NCBI GenBank assembly: GCA_039962225.1
Contig: JAMPKV010000007.1
Location: forward strand, 124,001-188,000
Origin: Microcoleus sp. AS-A8
Lineage (GTDB): Bacteria > Cyanobacteriota > Cyanobacteriia > Cyanobacteriales > Coleofasciculaceae
DNA: 64,000 nt
Direction of reading: 5' to 3'
Numbering within the stretch: the first letter of the stretch is position 1; the number at the start of each line of letters is the position of its first letter. The translations under genes and the position numbers were made by a program. Shown piece after piece: positions 34,326 through 42,904 of this stretch. A model generated the notes under the pieces. That model saw only the letters and a program-made list of their open reading frames with translations. It searched no databases and was not told the origin of the DNA.

Positions 34326-34702
34326 GAGAAAACGCTATTGAATTGGCTTTTTACTTTCTACTGACTAAAGAACTTCATGCATATTTTGCACCAGTTGCAA
34401 GGAGAGCCTCTCATCAGGCGAGGCTTGCATACTTACCCCACAATAAAAATTTTTCTTGGGGGATGGGCGGGACGCCCGTCCTAAAAATCGTGCAAGATTC
34501 GAGTTAATGAATGCGATCGCCTATAGACCCAAACTCACAACTTTATTTGGCTAATTAATCCGATTGTAACACAAGTATTACAATCGTAGTGTATTCGCTC
34601 TTTTCTACTCAACATCGTCTCTTGGAGCTATGACCCAAGCGAGATAAAGCCTCGCTCCAACTCAAGTAGGATTGTTTCAAGGCTTGGGGAGGAGATGAAC
34701 GA
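34326..34702. other. gene-free stretch with repeats and a possible operator
   Basis: gggatgggcgggacgcccgtcc (near 34461) is a palindrome related to one near 17296. The 26-bp palindrome at 34561-34586 is listed separately. gggaggagatgaacga before 34703 is the ribosome site of the HAD gene. No coding region is evident. Confidence 0.5.
34561..34586. promoter_or_regulatory. 26-bp palindrome upstream of the HAD phosphatase
   Basis: cgattgtaa (34561-34569) and ttacaatcg (34578-34586) are perfect inverted repeats with an 8-bp spacer, 117 bp before the HAD start. The AT-rich symmetry and spacing suit a dimeric repressor site. Lack of a T-run argues against a terminator. Confidence 0.45.
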
Positions 34703-35389
34703 ATGCACTACCTAGCACTGGCTACGGACTACGATGGCACACTTGCCTCAGATGGTCGGGTGGATGACGAGACGATAGCAGCACTCGATCGCCTGCGGGA
34801 CTCTGGTCGAAGATTAATCTTAGTAACAGGGAGGCACCTAGACGACCTGCTCAATGTCTTCCCTGAGATTAACTTGTGTGAGTGGGTTGTTCTGGAAAAT
34901 GGAGCTTTGCTATATCAACCCGCAACCCGCGAAGAAAAGCCGTTAGGTGCTCCTCCACCAGAAGAATTTGTCAAGGCGCTGCAACAACGAGGTGTTGACC
35001 CCCTTGCGGTGGGACGGGTGATTGTTGCTACCTGGCATCCTCACGAGAATACGGTATTAGACGTAATCCGCGACTTGGGGCTGGAATACCAAGTGATTTT
35101 TAACAAAGGTGCTGTGATGGTGCTTCCTTCAGATGTCAACAAAGCCTCTGGACTCAGTGCTGCCCTCAAAGAATTAGGCTTATCGCCACATAATACGGTG
35201 GCAATAGGAGATGCGGAGAATGACCAGGCTTTGCTCGACTTTTGTGGGTGCGGGGTTGCCGTTGCCAATGCCCTTCCCATGCTCAAAGAGCGTGCTGATT
35301 TCGTCACAAAAGGCGATCGCGGTGCTGGAGTTGTTGAACTCATTGATAAACTCATCGCCTCTGATTTGGCAGAACTTGCTCCTCACTGA
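34703..35389 (+). CDS. HAD-superfamily (Cof-type) phosphatase
   Basis: A 228-residue HAD-IIB hydrolase. Motif I is ALATDYDGTLASDG (nucleophile Asp and acid/base Asp), motif II is LILVTGR, Lys is in DVNKASGL, and motif IV is AIGDAENDQALLDF. The cap sequence between residues 85 and 150 belongs to the Cof/sugar-phosphatase type. Likely substrates are phosphorylated sugars; sucrose-phosphate or mannosyl-phosphoglycerate phosphatase relatives share this scaffold, but nothing here fixes one. The ribosome site GGAGGAG precedes ATG at normal spacing. Confidence 0.9.
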   Translation: MHYLALATDYDGTLASDGRVDDETIAALDRLRDSGRRLILVTGRHLDDLLNVFPEINLCEWVVLENGALLYQPATREEKPLGAPPPEEFVKALQQRGVDPLAVGRVIVATWHPHENTVLDVIRDLGLEYQVIFNKGAVMVLPSDVNKASGLSAALKELGLSPHNTVAIGDAENDQALLDFCGCGVAVANALPMLKERADFVTKGDRGAGVVELIDKLIASDLAELAPH

Positions 35390-35468
35390 GGTGACTTTTC
35401 ACGCCATGTGGAACAATCAACGCTAGAATTACCACTTCAGCCCTATGGCCAGCAAGGGAAGCTAGAGA

Positions 35469-35550
35469 ATTCAAAGCCTCTCTCAGCTAAAAAAAAATTA
35501 TCCGCTTCCCTCTCCTATACAGGAGAGGGTTAGCCAGAGGTGGAGAGAGG
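35469..35550. repeat. MITE-like repeat, copy 1
   Basis: Contains ttatccgcttccctctcct and a short palindrome ctctcct..aggagag, and caaagcctctctc. Its reverse complement matches the copy at 53970-54040 almost throughout, so two inverted copies exist about 18 kb apart. Confidence 0.75.
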
Positions 35551-35572
35551 TTTTCCATCTCCCTCTCTCCCC

Positions 35573-35833
35573 TCACGATGTGGGCGGTTCCTCGCGTTTA
35601 GCGAAATCTGACGGTGGGCGATCGCTACTCCAAGCCCACCACACATAGCTGCACTGACATTGATAAAATTCCTGCCACTTGCGGCGATAGTCTTCTGTCA
35701 TCACAGGCGATCGCCGATTCATCCAAACTTGCTCAGCTTCCCTAGCAGAAGCTCGACACTTGGGACAACAGAATTCTACAGCGTGAGTCGCTGATGTTGT
35801 CCATTGAGGAGGAATTGGGGAAAAAGCGTCCAT
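35573..35833 (-). CDS. small Cys-containing hypothetical protein, 86 aa
   Basis: An 86-residue protein with a probable zinc-ribbon: CCPKCRAS early and QCQCSYVWW later. It is Trp-rich (QVWMNRR, KWQEFY, YVWWAW). It has no signal peptide. I do not assign a family, although small cyanobacterial proteins with this CPKC...Trp pattern exist. ATG is at 35833. The next gene is 450 bp away, so there is no operon evidence. Confidence 0.65.
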   Translation of the reverse strand: MDAFSPIPPQWTTSATHAVEFCCPKCRASAREAEQVWMNRRSPVMTEDYRRKWQEFYQCQCSYVWWAWSSDRPPSDFAKREEPPTS

Positions 35834-36283
35834 CTAAACCTCTGTTGGGAACGTCTGCAAATACCGACCTTGTGTTAACGAAGGATGCACAAAGCGCAAA
35901 CGTCTTAAAGTCATCGTCCCAAACAGACCAGCCGCGCCTATACGCATAGTCTTACTATGGGGAATTGGACTATCGCAAACCTTGGGTTTAACTGCCATTG
36001 CCAGTGGTTAGTATCTAGATAAGATTTTGAGTAGTGGAATACTTATACTGATTCTTGTAGAACCTTAAGTTGAAATGCTCTACTGTATTATGTGCTTATT
36101 TTAAGGTTTCCTGGGTGATTATGTTGTTTCTGAGCCGCTATGGTTTGGGGTGGCAGACCCCAAATCTCTCGATCTAGTTTTGCATGAGAAATGGGATAAG
36201 TTTTTTTTAGGGCACAGTGGTTTCAATCTTTGTAACTCGGTTGGCCCATAACACTAAATTTTGAATGCCCAGCAGTGAGTCCG
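35834..36283. other. gene-free stretch
   Basis: About 450 bp without credible coding potential. Short fragments such as gaaggatgcacaaagcgcaaac could be decayed gene sequence, but no frame stays open or matches a family I know. The right end should carry the DUF3318 promoter. Confidence 0.45.
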
Positions 36284-36892
36284 ATGAATCCAGAGCCTGA
36301 AATTCGCCGTTTGATTGAGCTCATGCCTGCTTCTGGGCGGATGCTGACGAAAATTGTTAGTAAACCGCAACAGACTACAGTCATTGAAAGCCCCTTTCCT
36401 CCCATTTGGTCACAAGAGCGGCCTATTTATATTAACTTTGACTTGTGGCGTCGCTTGCCCAAGCCCCAACGAGACATGCTGCTGCTGCGGACAGTCTGCT
36501 GGCTGGTTAGTATCAAATGGTTTAAGCCGGACTTGTATCAAGGAGTCGTTCTGGCGGGGTTGCTAGGGGGGATTGTGGAACTGGCGCAGGGAGATGCTGT
36601 AGGGATCGTGGTCGCTACAGGATTGAGTGCGCTCGCAGGAACCCAAATTTGGCGCAGTACCCGCAGTTCTCAGTCTGAGTTAGATGCCGATGAAAATGCG
36701 ATTAAAGTGGCGACACGACGTGGTTACACTGATATCGAAGCGGCTCAACATCTCTTGGCGGCGATTGACTCTGTCGTCCAGATTGAAGGGCGGTATGGCT
36801 TAAATTTCACAGACTTGATTCGCGCTCAAAATTTAAGAGCGATCGCAGGTCTCTCATCGGTAGGTGTTCCCGATACGGTTAAGCAGGAGTAA
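36284..36892 (+). CDS. DUF3318 domain membrane protein
   Basis: A 202-residue protein typical of DUF3318, found mainly in cyanobacteria. It begins MNPEPEIRRLIELMPASGRM, has SPFPPIWSQERPIYINFDLW, a hydrophobic hairpin near residues 85-120 (GVVLAGLLGGIVELAQG ... IVVATGLSALAGTQI) and ends with a helix-rich tail (GYTDIEAAQHLL). A GTG three codons upstream is the alternative start. It is probably attached to the thylakoid or plasma membrane through the hairpin. The function of the family is not known. Confidence 0.88.
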   Translation: MNPEPEIRRLIELMPASGRMLTKIVSKPQQTTVIESPFPPIWSQERPIYINFDLWRRLPKPQRDMLLLRTVCWLVSIKWFKPDLYQGVVLAGLLGGIVELAQGDAVGIVVATGLSALAGTQIWRSTRSSQSELDADENAIKVATRRGYTDIEAAQHLLAAIDSVVQIEGRYGLNFTDLIRAQNLRAIAGLSSVGVPDTVKQE

Positions 36893-37052
36893 CCTTTTCC
36901 CAGCGCTCAATCAGAATTGTTACAGACATTTGCAGAATCTGTCTCAGGAGTGTGGGTTTCAATCCAGACAAAATGCTAATCTGCGACGGCAGCTCTCTGA
37001 AGGAGGAGTTCAGCATACATTGAGAGCCAAAATTCACAGGGGGTTGGAAGTC

Positions 37053-37427
37053 ATGGCTGAGTTCGAGCTACGCCTACAACTTCAAGGAGATGTGGAAAAA
37101 ACAGTAAGGGTAAATCGAGATGAGTTTGTAGTAGGTCGTTTAGCTGTATGTGATTTGCACTTACCTTTCTTGGAGATTTCTCAAGAAGGCCTTCCTGATG
37201 AATGTGTGGTGAGTGAAACGACCTTTGCTAGGCTAAGCCGAAGGCAAGGCTTAGTAGAGATGAAACACTACCGTTTTAAAGGGATTAATCAACCGGCTCT
37301 TATTTATCAAACAAAGAGAATATCGAATAAGACGTTATCCTCAAAATATAGTCATTTAAAATCTAGCCATTTATTAACCGTTGTTCCCTCCGCCACTTAC
37401 CACTCCCGGCAGGATAATCAGCGTTAG
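37053..37427 (+). pseudogene. probable FHA-adenylate cyclase remnant
   Basis: The 124-residue frame starts like an FHA domain (RVNRDEFVVGRLAVCDLHLPF, the phosphothreonine-recognition entry) and then changes at about residue 45 into something that resembles the tail of a class III nucleotide cyclase (CVVSETTFARL ... HYRFKGINQPALIYQ). Everything between, including the rest of FHA and the cyclase core, is absent. The simplest history is an internal deletion in an FHA-cyclase gene, with the frame kept. It may still be translated but should have no cyclase activity. Confidence 0.55.
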
Positions 37428-37491
37428 TAGGGACGGAAAACACTTGTCACAAAGATTTGGATTCAGGGATTTTTAAAAGATTTTAATTCTC

Positions 37492-37521
37492 AAAGGAGGC
37501 GGCACTTTGTCCGCCTCCAAA
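37492..37521 (-). terminator. terminator of the first Dps gene
   Basis: ggaggcgg (37495-37502) and ccgcctcc (37511-37518) form a perfect GC-rich stem with an 8-nt loop, 25 bases past the Dps stop on the minus strand. The T-run is short, so termination may be partial. Confidence 0.6.
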
Positions 37522-37544
37522 GCCCTATCGACTATTAAATCTGA

Positions 37545-38087
37545 TTACTTCATTTCCACAGGAACTCTCATTCCTTCGGCGGATAACCGACCGTCCGGGT
37601 CAATGGATTGACCTTCAATGAAGGAACGCAACATCCAAGCCATTTCCTCATGTTGCTCCATCAGTCCGGTGAGAAAGTCTGCGGTACCTTGGTCGTGATA
37701 TTTATCACTACACTGGTCAATGTGCTCGCGCAGGCTGCGGATAACCTGCTCGTGATCGGCAACCAAGTTTTCTACCATCCCATAAGCGTTGGGAAGACTA
37801 CCTGCATCTTCGTTAATCGAAGCGTGTTCCAAGAAGCCCTTAGCTGTACCAACCGGATAGGCACCCAACATGCGAATTCGTTCAGCGAGCGCATCGATAT
37901 TTTCTGTTAAGGCTTCATAGTGTTCTTGCCACAGTGTATGCAACGAACGGAACTGTGGGCCAACAACATCCCAATGGTACTTTTTCGTTTTGATTAGCAG
38001 CAGATATGCATCAGATAGGTCACGATTTAACAAATCGGTAACACCTTGACGTTGCTCTTCTGATAAACCGATATTTAAGGGGCGCAT
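37545..38087 (-). CDS. Dps-family ferritin-like protein
   Basis: A 180-residue Dps protein, which forms a dodecamer that oxidises and stores iron and protects DNA from peroxide. Ferroxidase residues lie in KTKKYHWDVVGPQF (His), LWQEHYEALTENIDALAERI (Asp/Glu) as in classical Dps. The remaining four-helix bundle and LEHASINED segment are normal. The C-terminal tail (DPDGRLSAEGMRVPVEMK) extends past the bundle. A second Dps and an HTH-GrpE-like gene precede it on the same strand; gaps of about 125 bp to the HTH gene allow separate promoters. Confidence 0.92.
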   Translation of the reverse strand: MRPLNIGLSEEQRQGVTDLLNRDLSDAYLLLIKTKKYHWDVVGPQFRSLHTLWQEHYEALTENIDALAERIRMLGAYPVGTAKGFLEHASINEDAGSLPNAYGMVENLVADHEQVIRSLREHIDQCSDKYHDQGTADFLTGLMEQHEEMAWMLRSFIEGQSIDPDGRLSAEGMRVPVEMK

Positions 38088-38214
38088 AATCTTTTTCTCA
38101 ATAGTTTGTCACCATTGCCATTGCAACAAATCTATACAGGAGTTTCATCAGCCTCTTGGAAGAGACTAGGGTTATCTAGAGTAATAAGATTTTCAGGGGC
38201 TGGACGAGCAACAA

Positions 38215-38868
38215 TCAGGTATTGGAGGGATTGCCAACGGGACTGACTTTGGCGCGGTATAAGAGTTTTTCTGCTTGTCGGTAGCCAATGTAACGAACTC
38301 TTACTGCTTCTCCAGGCTGTGCCGTTCCTTCCATGAGTTGATGCAGGTGCGGATCGTAAGGAATTTCTGCGCCGACAGATGCGATCGCTTCTACTCCCCA
38401 TTCTTGCAGCAGTTGTTCTACGGGTCGCACTAAGGGAAGTAATCTTACAGCCGGTAACTGCTGATTTTGTTGTGCTGCATAAGCTGCCGTTGGCCATTGC
38501 AAGAGCCAGGATTCTATGACTTGTAAGCTCGACTGCTGAAATTCCTGCATCAAAGTCTCTCGCTGCTCGTGCAATTGCTGTTGCAGCCGTTGATACTCCT
38601 GGCTCATATCTGTTGGTGAATTTAGCACATCAACAGATTCAGTGTCACCAAAAATTGTTAGTAGCTCAGTCATGGATACTTGCAGAACTTGACTAATTTT
38701 GAGTAGGGTTTCTACTCGCATCTGCGCTATCTGTCCCTGCCGCAGACGCCTCACCTGGCGTTCCGAAACCGCAGCTTTCCTGCTGAGTGCCTTAAAACTC
38801 GAAACACCCGCCTGCTGCATGAGTTGCTGCAAGGGGTGAGTGAAATCTTGAGTGTGGAGCGGGGTCAT
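38215..38868 (-). CDS. HTH domain fused to a GrpE-like C-terminus
   Basis: A 217-residue protein. Residues about 10-70 are an XRE/Cro-type helix-turn-helix (SSFKALSRKAAVSERQVRRLRQG). Residues about 85-125 are a coiled coil (EYQRLQQQLHEQRETLMQEF). The C-terminal 90 residues resemble the beta part of GrpE: YDPHLHQLMEGTAQPGEAVRVRYIGYRQAEKLLYRAKVSP. GrpE is the nucleotide-exchange factor of DnaK; here the head may bind an Hsp70 while the HTH binds DNA. This fusion type occurs in other cyanobacteria. It lies between two Dps genes in the same orientation, so a role in stress-dependent regulation is a reasonable inference. Confidence 0.8.
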   Translation of the reverse strand: MTPLHTQDFTHPLQQLMQQAGVSSFKALSRKAAVSERQVRRLRQGQIAQMRVETLLKISQVLQVSMTELLTIFGDTESVDVLNSPTDMSQEYQRLQQQLHEQRETLMQEFQQSSLQVIESWLLQWPTAAYAAQQNQQLPAVRLLPLVRPVEQLLQEWGVEAIASVGAEIPYDPHLHQLMEGTAQPGEAVRVRYIGYRQAEKLLYRAKVSPVGNPSNT

Positions 38869-38938
38869 TTTTGAAGTTGATGAATGAATGCAAACATGAC
38901 CTTTTGATCTGAGTGATGTATTTCAACCCTAAAACTCG

Positions 38939-38975
38939 AAAATCCCCCGTCAACTTGAGTATGGCCGGGGATTTT
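38939..38975 (-). terminator. terminator of the second Dps gene
   Basis: aaaatccccc (38939-38948) and ccggggatttt (38965-38975) form a long stem with an A/T outer end, directly past the stop at 38977 on the minus strand; tttt continues after it in that direction. Confidence 0.75.
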
Positions 38976-38976
38976 A

Positions 38977-39468
38977 TTAATCTTCCAATAGACTTCTTAA
39001 CATCCAAGCGGTCTTTTCATGCACTTGAAGCCGTTGAGTTAACAAATCTGCGGTAGGTTCGTCGTTGACTTTTTCAGCCAGAGGAAAGATGGAACGAGCC
39101 GTCCTTGCCACAGATTCCTGTCCTTCGACGAGAAGGCGAATCATCTCCTGAGCTTTGGGAACACCAGGCGTTTCTGCAATTGAACTGAGCTTGGCAAAGT
39201 CACTGTAGGTACCGGGAGCTGGGAAGCCTAAAGCGCGAATGCGTTCGGCAATTAAATCGACAGCTAAAGCGAGTTCGTTGTATTGTGTCTCAAACATTAA
39301 GTGCAATGTCTGGAACATTGGGCCAGTCACGTTCCAGTGGAAGTTATGAGTTTTGAGGTAAAGCGAATAGGTGTCGGCAAGCAGGCGAGAAAGCCCCTCG
39401 GCAATCTCTTTGCGACTGTCCTCTGGAATACCGATATCGATGGGTAATCCTTTTGATTGAGTTGGCAT
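38977..39468 (-). CDS. Dps-family ferritin-like protein
   Basis: A 163-residue Dps of the compact type. Ferroxidase motifs are [14 protein letters not shown] (His) and [35 protein letters not shown]-type and [13 protein letters not shown] segments are typical. It is clearly distinct from the other Dps in this cluster, so the two are paralogues rather than a recent duplication. The two proteins may form different dodecamers with different iron or peroxide preferences. The sulfiredoxin gene lies 130 bp upstream on the same strand. Confidence 0.92.
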   Translation of the reverse strand: MPTQSKGLPIDIGIPEDSRKEIAEGLSRLLADTYSLYLKTHNFHWNVTGPMFQTLHLMFETQYNELALAVDLIAERIRALGFPAPGTYSDFAKLSSIAETPGVPKAQEMIRLLVEGQESVARTARSIFPLAEKVNDEPTADLLTQRLQVHEKTAWMLRSLLED

Positions 39469-39600
39469 CGTTATCTCCTAATTAAAAAAATAATTCCGCA
39501 TTGATGAGGCTGCTTTCACGCCTCTTGATGTTATGCATGTCGCAATTCAGTGTGAATCATCCCTTTGGCAGAAGCCGTGTAAGGCAACAACTGTTAAGGG

Positions 39601-39864
39601 TTAAGCTAAGTGCTTTTGTAGCACCGAGCGCGGTGCTTTGCGAACTCGGCACTTGATGGTTGATTTACCCAGACGCTGGTGTGCTTCAAAGCGATGACAC
39701 CCGGAGAAGCCGTAGTACTGTCCATCGACTTCCAGGACATCAATGGGTTCGCGCAATCCTTCTGCCTGAATCGAGTCCATCAGTGCCGCTACTTTAGTGG
39801 GATCATTCTCTCGCGGCAGGGGACGACGAATTGCCCCTAGAGGAATCTCTCTAACCTCTATCAT
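39601..39864 (-). CDS. srx: sulfiredoxin
   Basis: An 87-residue ParB-fold enzyme that uses ATP to repair hyperoxidised (sulfinic) 2-Cys peroxiredoxin. The catalytic Cys is in GFSGCHRFEAH, the sulfiredoxin signature; IEVREIPLGAIRRPLPREND at the N-terminus matches cyanobacterial Srx. Length agrees with the family. The location beside two Dps genes on the same strand supports an oxidative-stress group. No peroxiredoxin gene is in the window. Confidence 0.92.
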   Translation of the reverse strand: MIEVREIPLGAIRRPLPRENDPTKVAALMDSIQAEGLREPIDVLEVDGQYYGFSGCHRFEAHQRLGKSTIKCRVRKAPRSVLQKHLA

Positions 39865-40147
39865 CTTGCGAGTTGCTTCCTGAGTTTCAAATCCTTACTC
39901 CTAAATCATAGTCGTTATGACTTTAGATTGCAACCCGGTGTTCAGCTGATGTGCCTTTAAGTTGCATGATTTGGAGCGCAGGGTCATAACTCGGCAGAGA
40001 ATGGGGGCTTGCTCTAGAACAGTTGTGTGGAATATTTAGAGCCAATCACCTCATTGATGCTAGGAATGTCGAGCCTCATAATTCAAGTTTGCAAACACGC
40101 CCTAGTGTGAACGCTAAACTAGACATTGCTGCTTAACATCCCACTTT

Positions 40148-42274
40148 ATGCAATCTTCCAGTCAAGCCTTTGTCTACCCACCTACGCGCAAATCTGACCA
40201 AGTTGATAACTATCACGGTACACAAGTAGCCGACCCTTATCGCTGGCTGGAAGACCTAAACTCAGAGGAAACAAGCGCTTGGGTGAAAGCGCAGAACCAA
40301 CTTACGTTTAGTTATATCAGTGAGATTCCGGTACGAGAACCCCTTAAGGAGCGACTCACTAAGCTATGGAATTACGAAAAATATGGGATTCCGTTTAAGC
40401 AAGGAAACCGTTACTTCTATTTCAAAAATGATGGCCTTCAGAATCAAAGCGTCCTCTACACATTAACGACTCTTGATGCTGAACCAACCCTATTGTTTGA
40501 CCCGAATCTCCTCTCAGAAGATGGCACAATTGCCTTATCCGGTTTAGCTATCAGTGAAGATGGTCAGTTGATGGCTTATGGTTTATCGACCTCTGGTTCT
40601 GACTGGAACGAGTGGAAAGTGCGTAATGTCGAAACAGGTGAAGACTTCCCGGATGATTTAAAATGGGTCAAGTTTTCTGGGGCGTCTTGGACTCATGACA
40701 GTCAAGGCTTCTTCTATAGCCGTTATGATCAGCCAAATGAGGCGACAAAACTAGAAGACTTGAATTATTATCAAAAACTCTACTATCACAAACTGGGTAC
40801 GCCACAGTCAGAAGATATTTTAATTTATCATCGTCCAGACCAAAAAGAATGGATGTTTGGCGCGGGTGTGACAGAAGATGGTCGCTACCTGATTATCTCT
40901 GTCGATCGCGGAACTGACCCCAAAAATCTCATCTATTATAAAGATTTGCAAACACCCGATTCTCCTGTGGTGGAACTGATTAGCGAATTTGAAGCTAACT
41001 ACAGTTTTATTGATAATGAGAGTTCAATCTTTTGGTTTCGCACAGATTTAGCGGCTCCTCGTGGTCGTGTGATTGCGATCGATATTAACAAGCCTACCCC
41101 CCCTAACCCCCCCTTGTTAAGGGGAGAGAAAGGAATGAGGGAGGGATGGCAAGAGGTGATTCCACAAAGCGATGAAACCTTGGAAAGTGTCGGTTTACTC
41201 AATAATCAGTTTGTTGCAGATTACCTAAAAGATGCTCGTTCATCCATCAAGATTTTTGACTTAGAAGGTTCTTTTGTTCGGGAGGTAGAATTACCAGGAA
41301 TTGGTTCAGCGGGAGGTTTTGGTGGCAAGCGCTATGACACAGAAACTTTCTATTCGTTTACCAGCTTTACCATACCAACAACCATCTATCGCTATGACAT
41401 GGTGAGTGGTAAAAGTACGCTTTTCCGACAGCCGAAAGTTGACTTTAAGCCGGATGAATACGAAACGAAGCAAGTTTTTTACACAAGTAAAGATGGGACT
41501 TCAGTTCCGATGTTTATCACCCATAAAAAAGGGTTGAAGTTGGATGGAAACAACCCAACTCTCCTCTATGGTTATGGTGGCTTCAATGTGTCTTTAACAC
41601 CGAGTTTCTCGGTTAGTCGATTAGTGTGGATGGAGATGGGTGGTGTCTATGCATTACCGAATCTGCGTGGCGGTGGTGAGTATGGCGAGGAATGGCATCA
41701 GGCGGGAATAAAGCTGAATAAGCAGAATGTATTTGATGATTTCATTGGCGCTGCCGAATGGCTAATTAATCATAAGTACACTCAACCTGAAAAATTAGCG
41801 ATTTCAGGAGGTAGTAACGGTGGCTTATTAGTGGGTGCCTGTATGACACAGCGCCCAGAATTATTTGGTGCAGCACTGCCAGCCGTAGGGGTAATGGATA
41901 TGCTGCGTTTCCATAAGTTTACGATTGGTTGGGCCTGGTGTTCGGATTATGGTTCCCCAGAGAATTTAGAAGAGTTTAAGGCTTTATCTGCCTACTCACC
42001 GTTGCATAACCTCAAAACCGGAACGGCTTATCCAGCAACATTGATTTCAACGGCTGATCATGATGATCGGGTATTTCCTGCTCATAGTTTCAAGTTTGCA
42101 GCCGCTTTGCAAGCGGCTCATGGGGGAGACAAACCGGTGTTAATTAGAATTGAGACAAAAGCAGGGCATGGTGCTGGAAAGCCAACGTCTAAGATTATTG
42201 AAGAATTGGCGGATGAGTGGGCTTTCTTGGTGCGATCGCTCAATATTGATGCAGAGCTAATTAACCGATTGTAG
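40148..42274 (+). CDS. prolyl oligopeptidase (S9A)
   Basis: A 708-residue serine peptidase that cleaves short peptides after proline. Residues 1-70 and 420-708 make the alpha/beta-hydrolase; the middle is the seven-bladed propeller. Catalytic Ser is in ISGGSNGGLLVG, Asp in ADHDDRVFPAHS, His in AGHGAGKPTSK. YPPTRKSDQVDNYHG and VADPYRWLEDL are typical S9A starts. Near residue 315 the propeller has an extra PTPPNPPLLRGEKG stretch encoded by a palindromic repeat. No signal peptide is seen, so it is expected in the cytoplasm. Substrates are unknown. Confidence 0.95.
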   Translation: MQSSSQAFVYPPTRKSDQVDNYHGTQVADPYRWLEDLNSEETSAWVKAQNQLTFSYISEIPVREPLKERLTKLWNYEKYGIPFKQGNRYFYFKNDGLQNQSVLYTLTTLDAEPTLLFDPNLLSEDGTIALSGLAISEDGQLMAYGLSTSGSDWNEWKVRNVETGEDFPDDLKWVKFSGASWTHDSQGFFYSRYDQPNEATKLEDLNYYQKLYYHKLGTPQSEDILIYHRPDQKEWMFGAGVTEDGRYLIISVDRGTDPKNLIYYKDLQTPDSPVVELISEFEANYSFIDNESSIFWFRTDLAAPRGRVIAIDINKPTPPNPPLLRGEKGMREGWQEVIPQSDETLESVGLLNNQFVADYLKDARSSIKIFDLEGSFVREVELPGIGSAGGFGGKRYDTETFYSFTSFTIPTTIYRYDMVSGKSTLFRQPKVDFKPDEYETKQVFYTSKDGTSVPMFITHKKGLKLDGNNPTLLYGYGGFNVSLTPSFSVSRLVWMEMGGVYALPNLRGGGEYGEEWHQAGIKLNKQNVFDDFIGAAEWLINHKYTQPEKLAISGGSNGGLLVGACMTQRPELFGAALPAVGVMDMLRFHKFTIGWAWCSDYGSPENLEEFKALSAYSPLHNLKTGTAYPATLISTADHDDRVFPAHSFKFAAALQAAHGGDKPVLIRIETKAGHGAGKPTSKIIEELADEWAFLVRSLNIDAELINRL
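41093..41135. repeat. palindromic repeat inside the peptidase gene
   Basis: cccctt (41110-41115) and aagggg (41119-41124) with C-rich flank ccccccctaacccccc. The same kind of repeat is usual in intergenic DNA of cyanobacteria. It is translated in frame as PTPPNPPLLRGEK. Confidence 0.75.
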
Positions 42275-42325
42275 ATTGTGGATTTACGATCCCCTAAAAT
42301 CCACAATCAATCCACTTAAATTATA

Positions 42326-42781
42326 TTAAGATGACGAGCTGGGGATCAAGCGTTGCAAGGTATTCATTGCCTGCTGAATGTATTTCTTGGCATGGTGTTG
42401 TATTAGCATTCTGTCTTGAAGATCTGTTGCCTCTAATCTCATTCGACCTTCAAGAGCGTCGTTGAGCATCTCCTCACCAAGACTGCCCGGTTCAGGATTA
42501 AGGTAGTCATCAATCGCTTTTAAGGCTTCAAGAGCGACTACGATATCGCCTTGCAGGATTGAGCTTGGGGGTTCGCTGAGCAACTGTTGTCCTTGGCAAT
42601 ACTTTTTGTTGAGAGAAGGAACACGCTCTAAAAGGTTGATTACGGACGGGTGGATGCGGACGGAGGTTTTGGGTGCAATGATGAATACCTCTACATCATC
42701 CCCAACAGGCAATTCTGGGGAAGAGATTTCGATCTTTTTTCCGGGTAAGACTTGAGTACTAATGTGAAGAGCTGATTGCAT
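42326..42781 (-). CDS. hypothetical protein with antitoxin-like N-terminus
   Basis: A 151-residue protein from the ATG at 42781. The frame is open to 42904, but the conserved-looking start is MQSALHISTQVLPGKKIEIS. This first 40 residues (GDDVEVFIIAP) resembles a beta-rich N-terminus seen in small cyanobacterial proteins, some of which lie next to PIN toxins; there is no PIN gene here. The rest is helical (VVALEALKAIDDYLN, KKYIQQAMNTLQRLI). A DNA-binding or antitoxin role is therefore only a suggestion. Confidence 0.6.
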   Translation of the reverse strand: MQSALHISTQVLPGKKIEISSPELPVGDDVEVFIIAPKTSVRIHPSVINLLERVPSLNKKYCQGQQLLSEPPSSILQGDIVVALEALKAIDDYLNPEPGSLGEEMLNDALEGRMRLEATDLQDRMLIQHHAKKYIQQAMNTLQRLIPSSSS

Positions 42782-42904
42782 AGTCGATTGTCTCTTATCG
42801 CTCCGGTTGATTGTTCTTTCTATTGCCGGGGATGGACTGAACGAAATCGGGTGAACATCTTGATCCTGCATAAATTTCCTGAAATACTCTGGATTTTGCG
42901 TCAC

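Noticed and set aside
36864-37052. N-terminal extension of the FHA/cyclase remnant into the DUF3318 gene
   Set aside because: It would overlap the end of DUF3318 and reads as noncoding; the FHA-like sequence begins at the ATG at 37053.
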